The translations under genes were made by a program, and so were the position numbers. Below, in pieces: positions 1-6,869 of a stretch of 44,212 bases of DNA. The notes beneath the pieces are model-generated. The model did no database searches, had not been told where the DNA came from, and saw only the letters and a program-made list of their open reading frames with translations. Origin of the DNA: Bordetella parapertussis (lineage in GTDB: Bacteria > Pseudomonadota > Gammaproteobacteria > Burkholderiales > SG8-39); assembly GCA_945862265.1 (NCBI GenBank), contig CAMAXP010000039.1:1-44212 (forward strand), written 5' to 3'. Numbering within the stretch: position 1 is the first letter of the stretch; every line of letters begins with the position of its first letter.

Positions 1-405
1 GGCAGGGTCGGCCACCATGCCGGCACGCACCGGATTGAGTTCGATGTAACGCTGGCACGCCAGCAAATGGCGGCCCGACTGCACCAGCGACGATTTGTAT
101 CGACTGTCCCACAGTGTGCCTGTTCGTCGATAGACGCGATTCACATGCTGCACATACCGCCGCCCCAGTGAAATCAGCACGCCGGGCACCCGCTGCGCTT
201 CCTGCGGGGTCACCAGCAGGTGCACATGATTGGTCATGAGCACGTAGGCGTGCAGTTCGCATCGTGCCTGGGCGAGCGCCTCCTCCAGCCAATGCAGGTA
301 GCGCTGGTAATCCGCCTCGCAAAAAAAGCACGGCTGGCGATTGTGGCCGCGCTGCACGATATGCAAGGGCAAACCATCAAGGTGAACTCTCGGGCGGCGG
401 GGCAT
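1..405 (-). CDS. REP-associated tyrosine (Y1/IS200-like) transposase, 3' end outside window
   Basis: This is the first 135 codons of a Y1-type transposase that runs off the left edge, so the C-terminus is not seen. The reverse strand opens with MPRRPRVHLDGLP and continues through IVQRGHNRQPCFF. It carries the HUH metal-binding motif MTNHVHLLV at about residues 55-65, and the candidate catalytic tyrosine lies in LGRRYVQHVNR. The segment WDSRYKSSLV followed by RYIELNPVRAGMV is typical of RAYT proteins, a single-copy domesticated branch of the IS200/IS605 superfamily that acts on REP hairpins. The start at 405 fits the usual family N-terminus. Function is inferred from the family; no flanking IS ends are visible. 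Confidence 0.88.
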   Translation of the reverse strand, partial: MPRRPRVHLDGLPLHIVQRGHNRQPCFFCEADYQRYLHWLEEALAQARCELHAYVLMTNHVHLLVTPQEAQRVPGVLISLGRRYVQHVNRVYRRTGTLWDSRYKSSLVQSGRHLLACQRYIELNPVRAGMVADPA

Positions 406-482
406 GGGTGGCAAGGTGTGATGACTTTGCCGGATCAACGCGCGATGGGTGTCGGCGGACTACAGGGTGTGCAACGAGTCTG

Positions 483-515
483 AAATTGAGCCTGGCCCCT
501 TTTTCCCTTTTTCCC
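483..515 (-). repeat. REP-like sequence upstream of the RAYT gene
   Basis: Read on the minus strand, a run of A and G leads into GGGGCCAGGCTCAATTTC, about 80 bases upstream of the transposase start. Similar GGGGYCAGGCTC-type words precede RAYT genes in many proteobacteria and are thought to be substrates or relics of the transposase. Only one copy was noticed in this window, so repetition is inferred from memory of other genomes. Confidence 0.4.
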
Positions 516-576
516 CGGGCGTTCCGGTAGCTGTCGGCGCGCGTCCTGAGGGGGGCGCAATGGTAGCATCGGCCCG

Positions 577-1371
577 ATGAAAAACGGCATCGGCACCTCC
601 CTGTTCTTCGCGCTGGTCAGCCTCTTCAGCCGGCGCATGCTCTGGCTGATGATCTGGCCGGTAGTGGTTGCGCTCGTGTTCTGGGGCGCGGCGGCGTTTG
701 CGGTGTGGGCCACCACGGCCGCGTGGGTCGCGCGCCAGTTGCGCGCGGTCCTCGACCCGGTGGCGCAGTGGGTGCCGTTCGATTTCTCCGGCGTGCTGCT
801 CTTTTCCGCGCACGCCATGCAGATGCTGCTGTTCATCCCGCTTGTGTACCTCACGGCGCTCGTGATCCTCGGGGTCTTCGGCATGGACGCGATGGTGGAC
901 CACGTGGCCAAGCGCCATTACCCCGACCTCGTGCGCAGGCACGGCGGCGGCGTGGTCGGCAGCCTGTGGAACAGCCTTGTCGCGGTGTGCGGCCTCGCGC
1001 TGCTCTTCGGCGTGACGCTGCCACTGCTGCTCATCCCGCCGCTGTGGGCGCTGGTGCCGGTGGCCGTGATGGGGTGGGTCAACCAGAAGGTCCTGCGCTA
1101 CGACGCGATTGCCGACCACGCCACGCCGCTCGAGATGCGCCAGATCTTCTCCGAGCAACGCTGGGCGCTGTATCGCCTCGGGGCGCTGCTTGCGCTGGTG
1201 GCCTACGTGCCGTTGTTCGGGTTGTTCGCGCCGATGCTGTTTGCGCTCGCCTTCATCCATTTCGAGCTCGGCGCCTTGCGCGCCCTGCGTGGCGCGCCGA
1301 TCGAGGGCGTGGTGGTGGGCGTCACGCGCGAGCGCGAGCGCGTGATCGAGGGCGTGGTCGTCAGGGATTGA
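577..1371 (+). CDS. EI24 domain-containing membrane protein (CysZ-like)
   Basis: A 264-residue integral membrane protein of the EI24 (etoposide-induced 2.4/CysZ-like) family. Hydrophobic segments lie at about residues 20-47, 72-98, 125-165 and 198-230, and a charged C-terminal tail carries repeated R-E-R residues. The family includes the CysZ sulfate transporter, but no cysteine or sulfate genes are nearby, so the substrate is unknown. No Shine-Dalgarno sequence precedes the ATG; instead a TAGCAT hexamer (564-569) ends seven bases before it, which would allow a leaderless transcript. The gene converges with the Bug protein gene, 45 bases away. I believe EI24 and CinA-N/MoaB-like genes are neighbours in some betaproteobacteria, so the genes between them here may be an insertion. 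Confidence 0.85.
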   Translation: MKNGIGTSLFFALVSLFSRRMLWLMIWPVVVALVFWGAAAFAVWATTAAWVARQLRAVLDPVAQWVPFDFSGVLLFSAHAMQMLLFIPLVYLTALVILGVFGMDAMVDHVAKRHYPDLVRRHGGGVVGSLWNSLVAVCGLALLFGVTLPLLLIPPLWALVPVAVMGWVNQKVLRYDAIADHATPLEMRQIFSEQRWALYRLGALLALVAYVPLFGLFAPMLFALAFIHFELGALRALRGAPIEGVVVGVTRERERVIEGVVVRD

Positions 1372-1416
1372 ACCGGATGAGCAAGAGCAACTTATTGGAA
1401 CTTCGCACCCCGGCGG

Positions 1417-2367
1417 TTACTCCATCGGCAGCTTTAGCTCGCGCACCGCGTCCCGGTAGACGACCGCCTGTGCTTTCACATGGGCGCCGAGTTCGTCGGG
1501 CCTGAGTGGGGCAGCCACGAGGCCGAACTGCTCCATCCTGGACTTCACCTCCGGTAGGGCGTTAGCGTTGATCAGGGCCTTGCTGAGCCGGTCTACGACC
1601 TCCTTGGGCAGGCCTGCCGGCCCGAAGAACGCGACCCATCCGCCGCCGAAGGGGATGTCCTTCAGCCCGACTTCCCGCAGGGTGGGCACGTCGGGCAGCA
1701 TGGCGATGCGTTTGGGCAGCGTAGTCACCAGCGCGCGCAGCGCCCCCGACTTCGCATGCGGGACCGGCAGCGCCGTCGCGGACATCACCTGGACGCGGTT
1801 GGCCAGCAGGTCGATCAGCGCGGCCGGCTCGCCCTTGTACGGCACCTTGACCATGTCGAGGTCCGCGTCACGGGTCAGGTATGCCATCGTCAGCAGGCTG
1901 ATGTTGTTGCCGGTCGCATAGTTGACCTTGCCCGGGTTGGCTTTGACGTAGCTGATGAACTCGGCCATGTTCTTCGCCGGCAGGCTTGCGTTCACGAACA
2001 GGAAGTGCGAGAAGTCGGCCAGGCCCGCGATCGGCGTGAAGTCCTTGACCGCATCGTAGGGCGGAGCCTTGCGCAGCGCAGGCACCGCCACCAGCGAGCC
2101 GCCGGTGCCGAACAGGATGCGGTACCCGTCTGGCAGGGATTTGGCCACGTCCAGGCAGGCGATGAGCCCGTCGGCGCCGGGCTTGTTGTCCACAACGACA
2201 GGCTGGCCCAGTTCCGCAGACACGCCCGCGGCGACCGTGCGCACGAGGCCGTCCGTGGAACTGCCGGGCGGGTAAGGCATGACGATAGTGATCGGCTTGT
2301 TGGGGAACTGCGCGGATGCGACCGAGCAAAACAACGCGGCGCACGTGAGCGCAACTAGCGTTTTCAT
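1417..2367 (-). CDS. Bug-family (TctC-like) tripartite tricarboxylate transporter substrate-binding protein
   Basis: A 316-residue periplasmic solute-binding protein. It begins with a clear signal peptide (MKTLVALTCAALFCSVASA, then QFPNKPITIVMPYPPG), and shows the Bug hallmarks YPPGSSTDGLVR, the GQPVVVDNKPGADG loop and VPYKGEPAALIDLL. Such proteins bind carboxylates or other small acids and normally feed TctA/TctB membrane subunits, which are absent here; orphan Bug genes are common in Burkholderiales. The start at 2367 is set by a strong AAGGAGGAGA ribosome site. It lies 31 bases downstream of the Asp-box gene on the same strand and is probably co-transcribed with it. The ligand cannot be predicted. 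Confidence 0.95.
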   Translation of the reverse strand: MKTLVALTCAALFCSVASAQFPNKPITIVMPYPPGSSTDGLVRTVAAGVSAELGQPVVVDNKPGADGLIACLDVAKSLPDGYRILFGTGGSLVAVPALRKAPPYDAVKDFTPIAGLADFSHFLFVNASLPAKNMAEFISYVKANPGKVNYATGNNISLLTMAYLTRDADLDMVKVPYKGEPAALIDLLANRVQVMSATALPVPHAKSGALRALVTTLPKRIAMLPDVPTLREVGLKDIPFGGGWVAFFGPAGLPKEVVDRLSKALINANALPEVKSRMEQFGLVAAPLRPDELGAHVKAQAVVYRDAVRELKLPME

Positions 2368-2398
2368 GGGTGTCTCCTCCTTATTGCTTTGTCGCGGC

Positions 2399-3445
2399 CT
2401 AGGTTTGGGTCGCGTGGATCTTCTGCTCGTGCAGCCCGAGCGTCTTTTTGAACGAGTCGCTGAACCCTGTGCCGATCGCGGGCCGCCACAGGATGGCGCG
2501 CATCTCACCGAATTCGCGCTTGAGGCGGGTCCACGTTTCGCCGCCGTCGCGGCTGCGGAACAACTGGCCGAGGTTGCTGCCGACGAACATCAGGTCCGGA
2601 TTCGAAGCGTGCGTCGAGATGATCCACGGCGTGCTGTTCAGCTCTCCGGGCAGGCCCGCGTCCTCCCAGGTCCGCCCATAGTCGCGGCTGCGCTGCAGGC
2701 GGCCGGTCGAGCCGGGCGGCCCGTCGCCGTTGGTCAGGAACATCGTGCCGTTGTGGTCCGCACGAGGCACGATCACGCGCGTGTACTGCCAGGGCGAATC
2801 GAGCACTGTGTGTTCCCACGTGTCGCCGTCGTCCCAGCTGTGGTGAATGCCCTTGTTGAGGGAGGCGAAGAGCTTGCGTTTGCCGTTCTCGTATTCGACG
2901 CCCAGTCCGTGGATGTCTTCGGACAGGAGGCCTTTGCCCGGGCTCTTGTGCCAGGTTTTGCCACCGTCCGTGCTGCGCCGGATACCGTCGACCTCGACGC
3001 TGGCCCAGACGTTGGCGGCGTTGTGCGGGTCGAACAGTATCTGGGTGATGCGCGGCTGGCCGACGAACATGCAATTGTCGATGAACGACACGTTGCAGTT
3101 GGTCCAGGAGGCTCCGGCGTCTTCGCTGCGAAAGAGCCCGGCCGGGTGCGTGCCGGCGAGCATCACGTTCGGTTCGTGCGGTGAGATCTCCAGCGCCCAG
3201 ATGCCCAGGCCGTCCAGCGGCGAGGGCAGGTGCTGCCAACGCGCCGCCTGCGGGTCCCAGCGCTGCAGGCCGAAATCGGTGCCGGCGTAGATGTGGTCGG
3301 GTGCCACGGGGCTGGTGGCGAGCGACCACACGCGGCACTCCAGATATAGCCCGGCCTCCGTGTAGGGGCGCGCCCACGTCTCGCCCTCGTCTTTGCTGAA
3401 CCACACGGACATGCCGACCGTACCGACATACAAGTCAGTTGCCAT
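2399..3445 (-). CDS. Asp-box (BNR) repeat beta-propeller protein, sortilin/VPS10-like
   Basis: A 348-residue protein with six Asp-box motifs (S-x-D-x-G-x-T/S-W) at about residues 17-24, 107-114, 158-165, 203-210, 253-260 and 298-305. This pattern defines beta-propellers of the sialidase/sortilin/Ycf48 superfamily. No signal peptide or membrane helix is visible, so the protein is probably cytoplasmic, unlike most sortilin-like proteins. The ATG at 3445 has a GAGGAGGC ribosome site. No catalytic sialidase residues were recognised, so a binding or scaffold role is more likely than hydrolysis. The Bug protein gene follows after 31 bases, suggesting one operon. The biological role is unknown. Confidence 0.85.
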   Translation of the reverse strand: MATDLYVGTVGMSVWFSKDEGETWARPYTEAGLYLECRVWSLATSPVAPDHIYAGTDFGLQRWDPQAARWQHLPSPLDGLGIWALEISPHEPNVMLAGTHPAGLFRSEDAGASWTNCNVSFIDNCMFVGQPRITQILFDPHNAANVWASVEVDGIRRSTDGGKTWHKSPGKGLLSEDIHGLGVEYENGKRKLFASLNKGIHHSWDDGDTWEHTVLDSPWQYTRVIVPRADHNGTMFLTNGDGPPGSTGRLQRSRDYGRTWEDAGLPGELNSTPWIISTHASNPDLMFVGSNLGQLFRSRDGGETWTRLKREFGEMRAILWRPAIGTGFSDSFKKTLGLHEQKIHATQT

Positions 3446-3706
3446 TCGTGCCTCCTCTCAAGGGCGTGTCACACACTTTTTTTCTTGTGCAGGAAGTCTA
3501 ACCGAAAACGCGACGGCGTCGATCCGCATGGCGATTCGGTCTATGGAATAACGCGCTGTTGCGCGGCCAGGCCGGACGCGCCGAATCGTTGGTGCGCGAG
3601 CGCGCATTCAAGAGCCGCGAGAAGCCGAATTAAATCTTTTACTTATATTCAGTAAACACTAGTACAGGAGCCGGTATCCTGCCAACCGTATTTCCTTATT
3701 TGGAAA
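3446..3706. other. Intergenic region upstream of the Asp-box/Bug pair
   Basis: These 261 bases contain no gene that I can support. The part nearest the molybdenum enzyme (about 3628-3710) is much richer in A+T than the surroundings, as expected for a control region of the minus-strand pair. No clear -35/-10 pair was found. Confidence 0.6.
3638..3656. promoter_or_regulatory. Palindromic candidate operator TTTACT-N7-AGTAAA
   Basis: A perfect six-base inverted repeat separated by seven A/T-rich bases, about 190 bases upstream of the Asp-box gene start. The geometry fits the site of a dimeric regulator. No regulator gene is adjacent, and the palindrome could also be chance in A/T-rich DNA. Confidence 0.3.
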
Positions 3707-5845
3707 CTACAAAGGCAGCCGGCTGATCCGGCACGGCACGCCGCGCGTATCCGCCGAGCCGCTCGCCGGGTCATAGGGCCCCGAGTAACTCAGCGCCGCG
3801 TTGATGTTGATGTCGAGCACGCCGAACTCCGGCCCCGGGGCTTCGGGCAACCACCAGCCCATTCCTGTGACGACTACGCCGGGCGCGGTCGCCTCCGTCA
3901 GGGAGGCCTTGGCGCGGCACGCGCCGCGACCGCGAGGCGTCTCGATGCTGACCCAGTCCCCGTCCGCCACACCGAGTTCGTGCGCGGTGTCCGGGTGCAT
4001 CTTCAGGAGCGGGTCGGGCGAGACCTTGCGCGCCCAGGCCTGTTCGCGAAACCGGGAGTGGTGGTAGGTCTTTTCGCGCAGGCCGGTCTGCAGCGTGAAC
4101 GGATAGGCAGGATTGTTCTCAAGGGAGGCGCCAGTGGGAACGAAGTCCGGCAGCGGGTCGAGCCCGGCGTCGGCCATGCGCTGCGACCACAACTCGACCT
4201 TGCCGCTCGGCGTCTTGAACCCTTGCGCTTCGAAATTCCCAAGCACGTGGTCGAATTGCGCGTAACCGTCGCGCGCGAGCGCTTCGATCGACAGGTCGGT
4301 GTCTTTCATAAGGAACGCATTGAACTCGCGCTGGGTGCGCCACGGGAGCAGGGCAGGTTCGGCGGCGCCGCGGGCGGCCATGCGTTCGACGAGGCCCGCG
4401 GCGATTTCCACATCCGGCCTGACCTCGCCCACACGGGCCGCGAGCGCAGCGGTCCACGTGACGCAGGGCGCGTGCGCGTTGATCGACACATCCTCTTCCT
4501 CGAGCGTCGTGGTCTTGGGCAGCACGATGTCGGCCAGCGCGGCCGTAGGGTTCATGCTGTGCGTCGCCACGGCGAGGAAGTCGAGCGAGCGCAGGGCTTC
4601 GATGGTCCGCTGTGAATCCGGGTAGGTCACCGCGATGTTCACGCCGGAGACGTACATCGCCCGCACCGGGTAGGGCTTGCCGGTGAGGATGGCTTCGATG
4701 ACGGTCGGGTTGTGGCACGCGGTCTGCCATCCCGCTGGGCCGGCCCAGAGCGGGAAGCGCTCTGCACCCAGTGTCTTGGCAGCGACTTCAGCGGGCAACT
4801 GGAAGGCCGGCGCGTGGATGACATCGAGGTAATTGCGAAAGCCCTTGGGGCGCTTCGCCCGCCGGTTGCCGCCGCGCCGGTCGAGGTTCCCGCTGATCGC
4901 CACGAGGCAATGGAACGCGCGGAAGGTCTGCACGCCGTTGGTCACTGCATCGATGCCGTGGCCGGAGACGAAGGCGGAAGGGCCGTTCGCATAGGCGCGC
5001 GCGGCAGCAAGGATCAAGTCTGCAGGCACGCCGCTGGCCTCGGCGGCGCGCGCAGGCGTCCACTGGGAAACGCGCTCGGCGAGTTCGGCGTAGCCCCGTG
5101 TCCAGCGATCGATGAAGGCCGTGTCGTGACGGCTTTCGGCGATCAGCACGTGCATCATCGCAAGGCCGATCGCGGCATCGGTGCCCGGTCGCGGGCGTAA
5201 CCAGAGGTCGGCGATCTTCGCGGCTTCGGAACGCAGTGGATCCAGCACGACGATTGTTGCGCCCCGCGCCTTTGCCTCCTTGATCCGCGCCCATTGCACG
5301 GGGTTGGCCGCATGCGGGTTGGCGCCGACCATGAGGACGGTGGTTGCGTGCTCGACGTCCTCGCCGCCCTGGATCGCGAGGCCGGTCACCATGTCGGATA
5401 CGCCGCGGCAGCCGCCACAGAGGTCCTGGTTGATGAGGAAATTCGGTGAGCCCATCGCGCGCATCAGCAGCGCGACGATCGGCCCGCGCGAGAAGAAGGC
5501 GCCGCCTGTGGCGCCCGCGAGCGCGAGCGGACCGTGCTTCTCGCTTACCGCGGCGTAACCCTCGGCCATGGCGTCGAGGGCTGCGTCCCAGGAAATCTCT
5601 TCCCAGCGGTTCGATCCGCGTTCGCCGACGCGGCGCAGGGGGCGCTGCAAACGCGAGCTGCCATAGGTGATTTCGGAGAGGCCCCGGATGCCTTTCACGC
5701 AGAACGCGCCTCGCGAGGCCGGGTGGGCGGGGTTCGGGTCGATGCGCGTCACCCGGCCGTCCTCGACTTGCGCGAGCGCGCCGCAACAGGTGGAGCATTC
5801 CCAGCAGGTGGTCGGGATGCCGGCGGTGGAAGAGGGTTTGGTCAT
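3707..5845 (-). CDS. Molybdopterin-dependent oxidoreductase (Mo/W-bisPGD family), stand-alone
   Basis: A 712-residue member of the DMSO reductase/formate dehydrogenase alpha-subunit superfamily. The N-terminus carries a [4Fe-4S] ligand set (C14, C17, C20 or C21, and C49 in GAFCVKGIRG). The molybdopterin domains follow, with VLMVGANPHAANPVQWARI, VLDPLRSEAAKIADLWL and RPGTDAAIGLAMMH, and the C-terminal molybdopterin dinucleotide-binding domain spans about residues 590-705. C153 and C156 in QDLCGGCRG are candidates near the metal. There is no twin-arginine signal, so the enzyme should be cytoplasmic, and no electron-transfer or membrane subunit gene is adjacent. The start at 5845 is placed just before the iron-sulfur motif. 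Substrate unknown; single-subunit cytoplasmic relatives include acetylene hydratase, but I cannot assign that. Confidence 0.9.
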   Translation of the reverse strand: MTKPSSTAGIPTTCWECSTCCGALAQVEDGRVTRIDPNPAHPASRGAFCVKGIRGLSEITYGSSRLQRPLRRVGERGSNRWEEISWDAALDAMAEGYAAVSEKHGPLALAGATGGAFFSRGPIVALLMRAMGSPNFLINQDLCGGCRGVSDMVTGLAIQGGEDVEHATTVLMVGANPHAANPVQWARIKEAKARGATIVVLDPLRSEAAKIADLWLRPRPGTDAAIGLAMMHVLIAESRHDTAFIDRWTRGYAELAERVSQWTPARAAEASGVPADLILAAARAYANGPSAFVSGHGIDAVTNGVQTFRAFHCLVAISGNLDRRGGNRRAKRPKGFRNYLDVIHAPAFQLPAEVAAKTLGAERFPLWAGPAGWQTACHNPTVIEAILTGKPYPVRAMYVSGVNIAVTYPDSQRTIEALRSLDFLAVATHSMNPTAALADIVLPKTTTLEEEDVSINAHAPCVTWTAALAARVGEVRPDVEIAAGLVERMAARGAAEPALLPWRTQREFNAFLMKDTDLSIEALARDGYAQFDHVLGNFEAQGFKTPSGKVELWSQRMADAGLDPLPDFVPTGASLENNPAYPFTLQTGLREKTYHHSRFREQAWARKVSPDPLLKMHPDTAHELGVADGDWVSIETPRGRGACRAKASLTEATAPGVVVTGMGWWLPEAPGPEFGVLDININAALSYSGPYDPASGSADTRGVPCRISRLPL

Positions 5846-5852
5846 GCACCCC

Positions 5853-5881
5853 AGACTAGGAGCGGGGTGGGGGACTGTCAA
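5853..5881 (-). promoter_or_regulatory. Sigma-70 promoter of the molybdopterin oxidoreductase
   Basis: On the minus strand a consensus -35 TTGACA (5876-5881) is followed after exactly 17 bases by TAGTCT (5853-5858). The -10 ends seven bases before the ATG at 5845, so transcription would begin at or next to the start codon. No Shine-Dalgarno sequence precedes this ATG. Confidence 0.6.
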
Positions 5882-5905
5882 GCTGCTGTTGAGCCGCGGT
5901 TTAAC

Positions 5906-5934
5906 TTGAGTGCGGCCCGGGCTTCGCGTAGCGT
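5906..5934 (+). promoter_or_regulatory. Promoter of the ABC transporter operon
   Basis: TTGAGT (5906-5911), a 17-base spacer, then TAGCGT (5929-5934), eight bases before the ATG at 5943. It lies back-to-back with the promoter of the divergent molybdenum enzyme. The start codon again lacks a ribosome site, suggesting a leaderless or near-leaderless mRNA. Confidence 0.5.
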
Positions 5935-5942
5935 AGCCAACC

Positions 5943-6869
5943 ATGTCTCCCGCCATCGAAGTGTCCGGCCTCCTGTTCGAATATCCCGGCGTGCGCGCAC
6001 TGGACGATGTTTCGTTCAGCGTCGCCGAGGCCAGCGTCACCGCGCTGGTGGGCCCCAATGGCGCGGGCAAGACGACGCTGCTGCGCTGCCTCGCCGGACT
6101 CGAGGAGCCGCTGCTCGGCCGCATCCATGTGGCCGGCGTGGACGTGCTCGAGGAGCCGCGCGCGGTGCACCGGCGCATCGGGTACCTCTCCGATTTCTAC
6201 GGCCTTTACGATGCGCTGACGGTGCGGCAGTGTTTTGCGCACGCGGCTGCGTCGCATGGCGTTTCAGATGGGGCGCTGGAGGCGGCAGTCGCGCGCACGG
6301 CCGAAAGGCTGGGCCTCGGCGACCTGGTCGCGCGACGCGCGGCCGAGTTGTCGCGCGGGCAGCGGCAGCGCGTGGCGATCGGCCAGGCGCTGATCCACGA
6401 TCCGCAGGTATTGATGCTCGACGAGCCGGCCTCGGGCCTCGATCCCGAAGCGCGGCATTCGCTCGCGGTGCTGTTCACCCGCCTGGCCGGCGAGGGCATG
6501 ACGTTGCTGGTGTCGTCCCATATCCTCGCCGAGCTGGACGAATACTCCACCCACATGCTCGTGATGCGCCAGGGGCGGATCATCGAGAGCAAGGCGCTGG
6601 GCGAAAGCGCCCCCGGGGCGCGGCTTGTGCACGTGGCCTTTGCGCGCGAGGTGCCCGGGCTGGCCCAGGCGCTTGGCAGCATTGCCGGTGTCCGCGTCGT
6701 GGAAGCGGGCGCGAGCGATGCGACGCTGGAGATCGCCGGCGACCGCGGGCGGCAGGGCGAAGTCCTGCGTGAGCTGGTGCTCGCCGGATTGCCTGTGTCT
6801 GCATTTGCCGAGGCGCGCGAGAACCTGCACCAGTCCTACCTTCGGACAGTAGCAAGGAGCGGCGTGTGA
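5943..6869 (+). CDS. ABC transporter ATP-binding protein (ABC-2/NatA type)
   Basis: A 308-residue ATPase that would power the permease encoded next to it. Walker A is GPNGAGKTT at about residues 37-45, the signature is LSRGQRQRV near residue 138, and Walker B plus D-loop is VLMLDEPASGLDP near residue 158. SSHILAELDEY supplies the switch histidine. A C-terminal extension of about 90 residues is typical of CcmA/NatA-type exporters. It overlaps the permease start by four bases (GTGA), a sign of translational coupling. The cargo is unknown; this architecture is used for drug, sodium or copper-enzyme maturation exporters. Confidence 0.93.
   Translation: MSPAIEVSGLLFEYPGVRALDDVSFSVAEASVTALVGPNGAGKTTLLRCLAGLEEPLLGRIHVAGVDVLEEPRAVHRRIGYLSDFYGLYDALTVRQCFAHAAASHGVSDGALEAAVARTAERLGLGDLVARRAAELSRGQRQRVAIGQALIHDPQVLMLDEPASGLDPEARHSLAVLFTRLAGEGMTLLVSSHILAELDEYSTHMLVMRQGRIIESKALGESAPGARLVHVAFAREVPGLAQALGSIAGVRVVEAGASDATLEIAGDRGRQGEVLRELVLAGLPVSAFAEARENLHQSYLRTVARSGV

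Noticed and set aside
435..1260. Long minus-strand open frames opposite the EI24 gene, rich in H, R and Q
   Set aside because: They mirror the coding strand of a clear membrane protein gene in GC-rich DNA and have no recognisable motif; the same holds for many other long antisense frames in the window.
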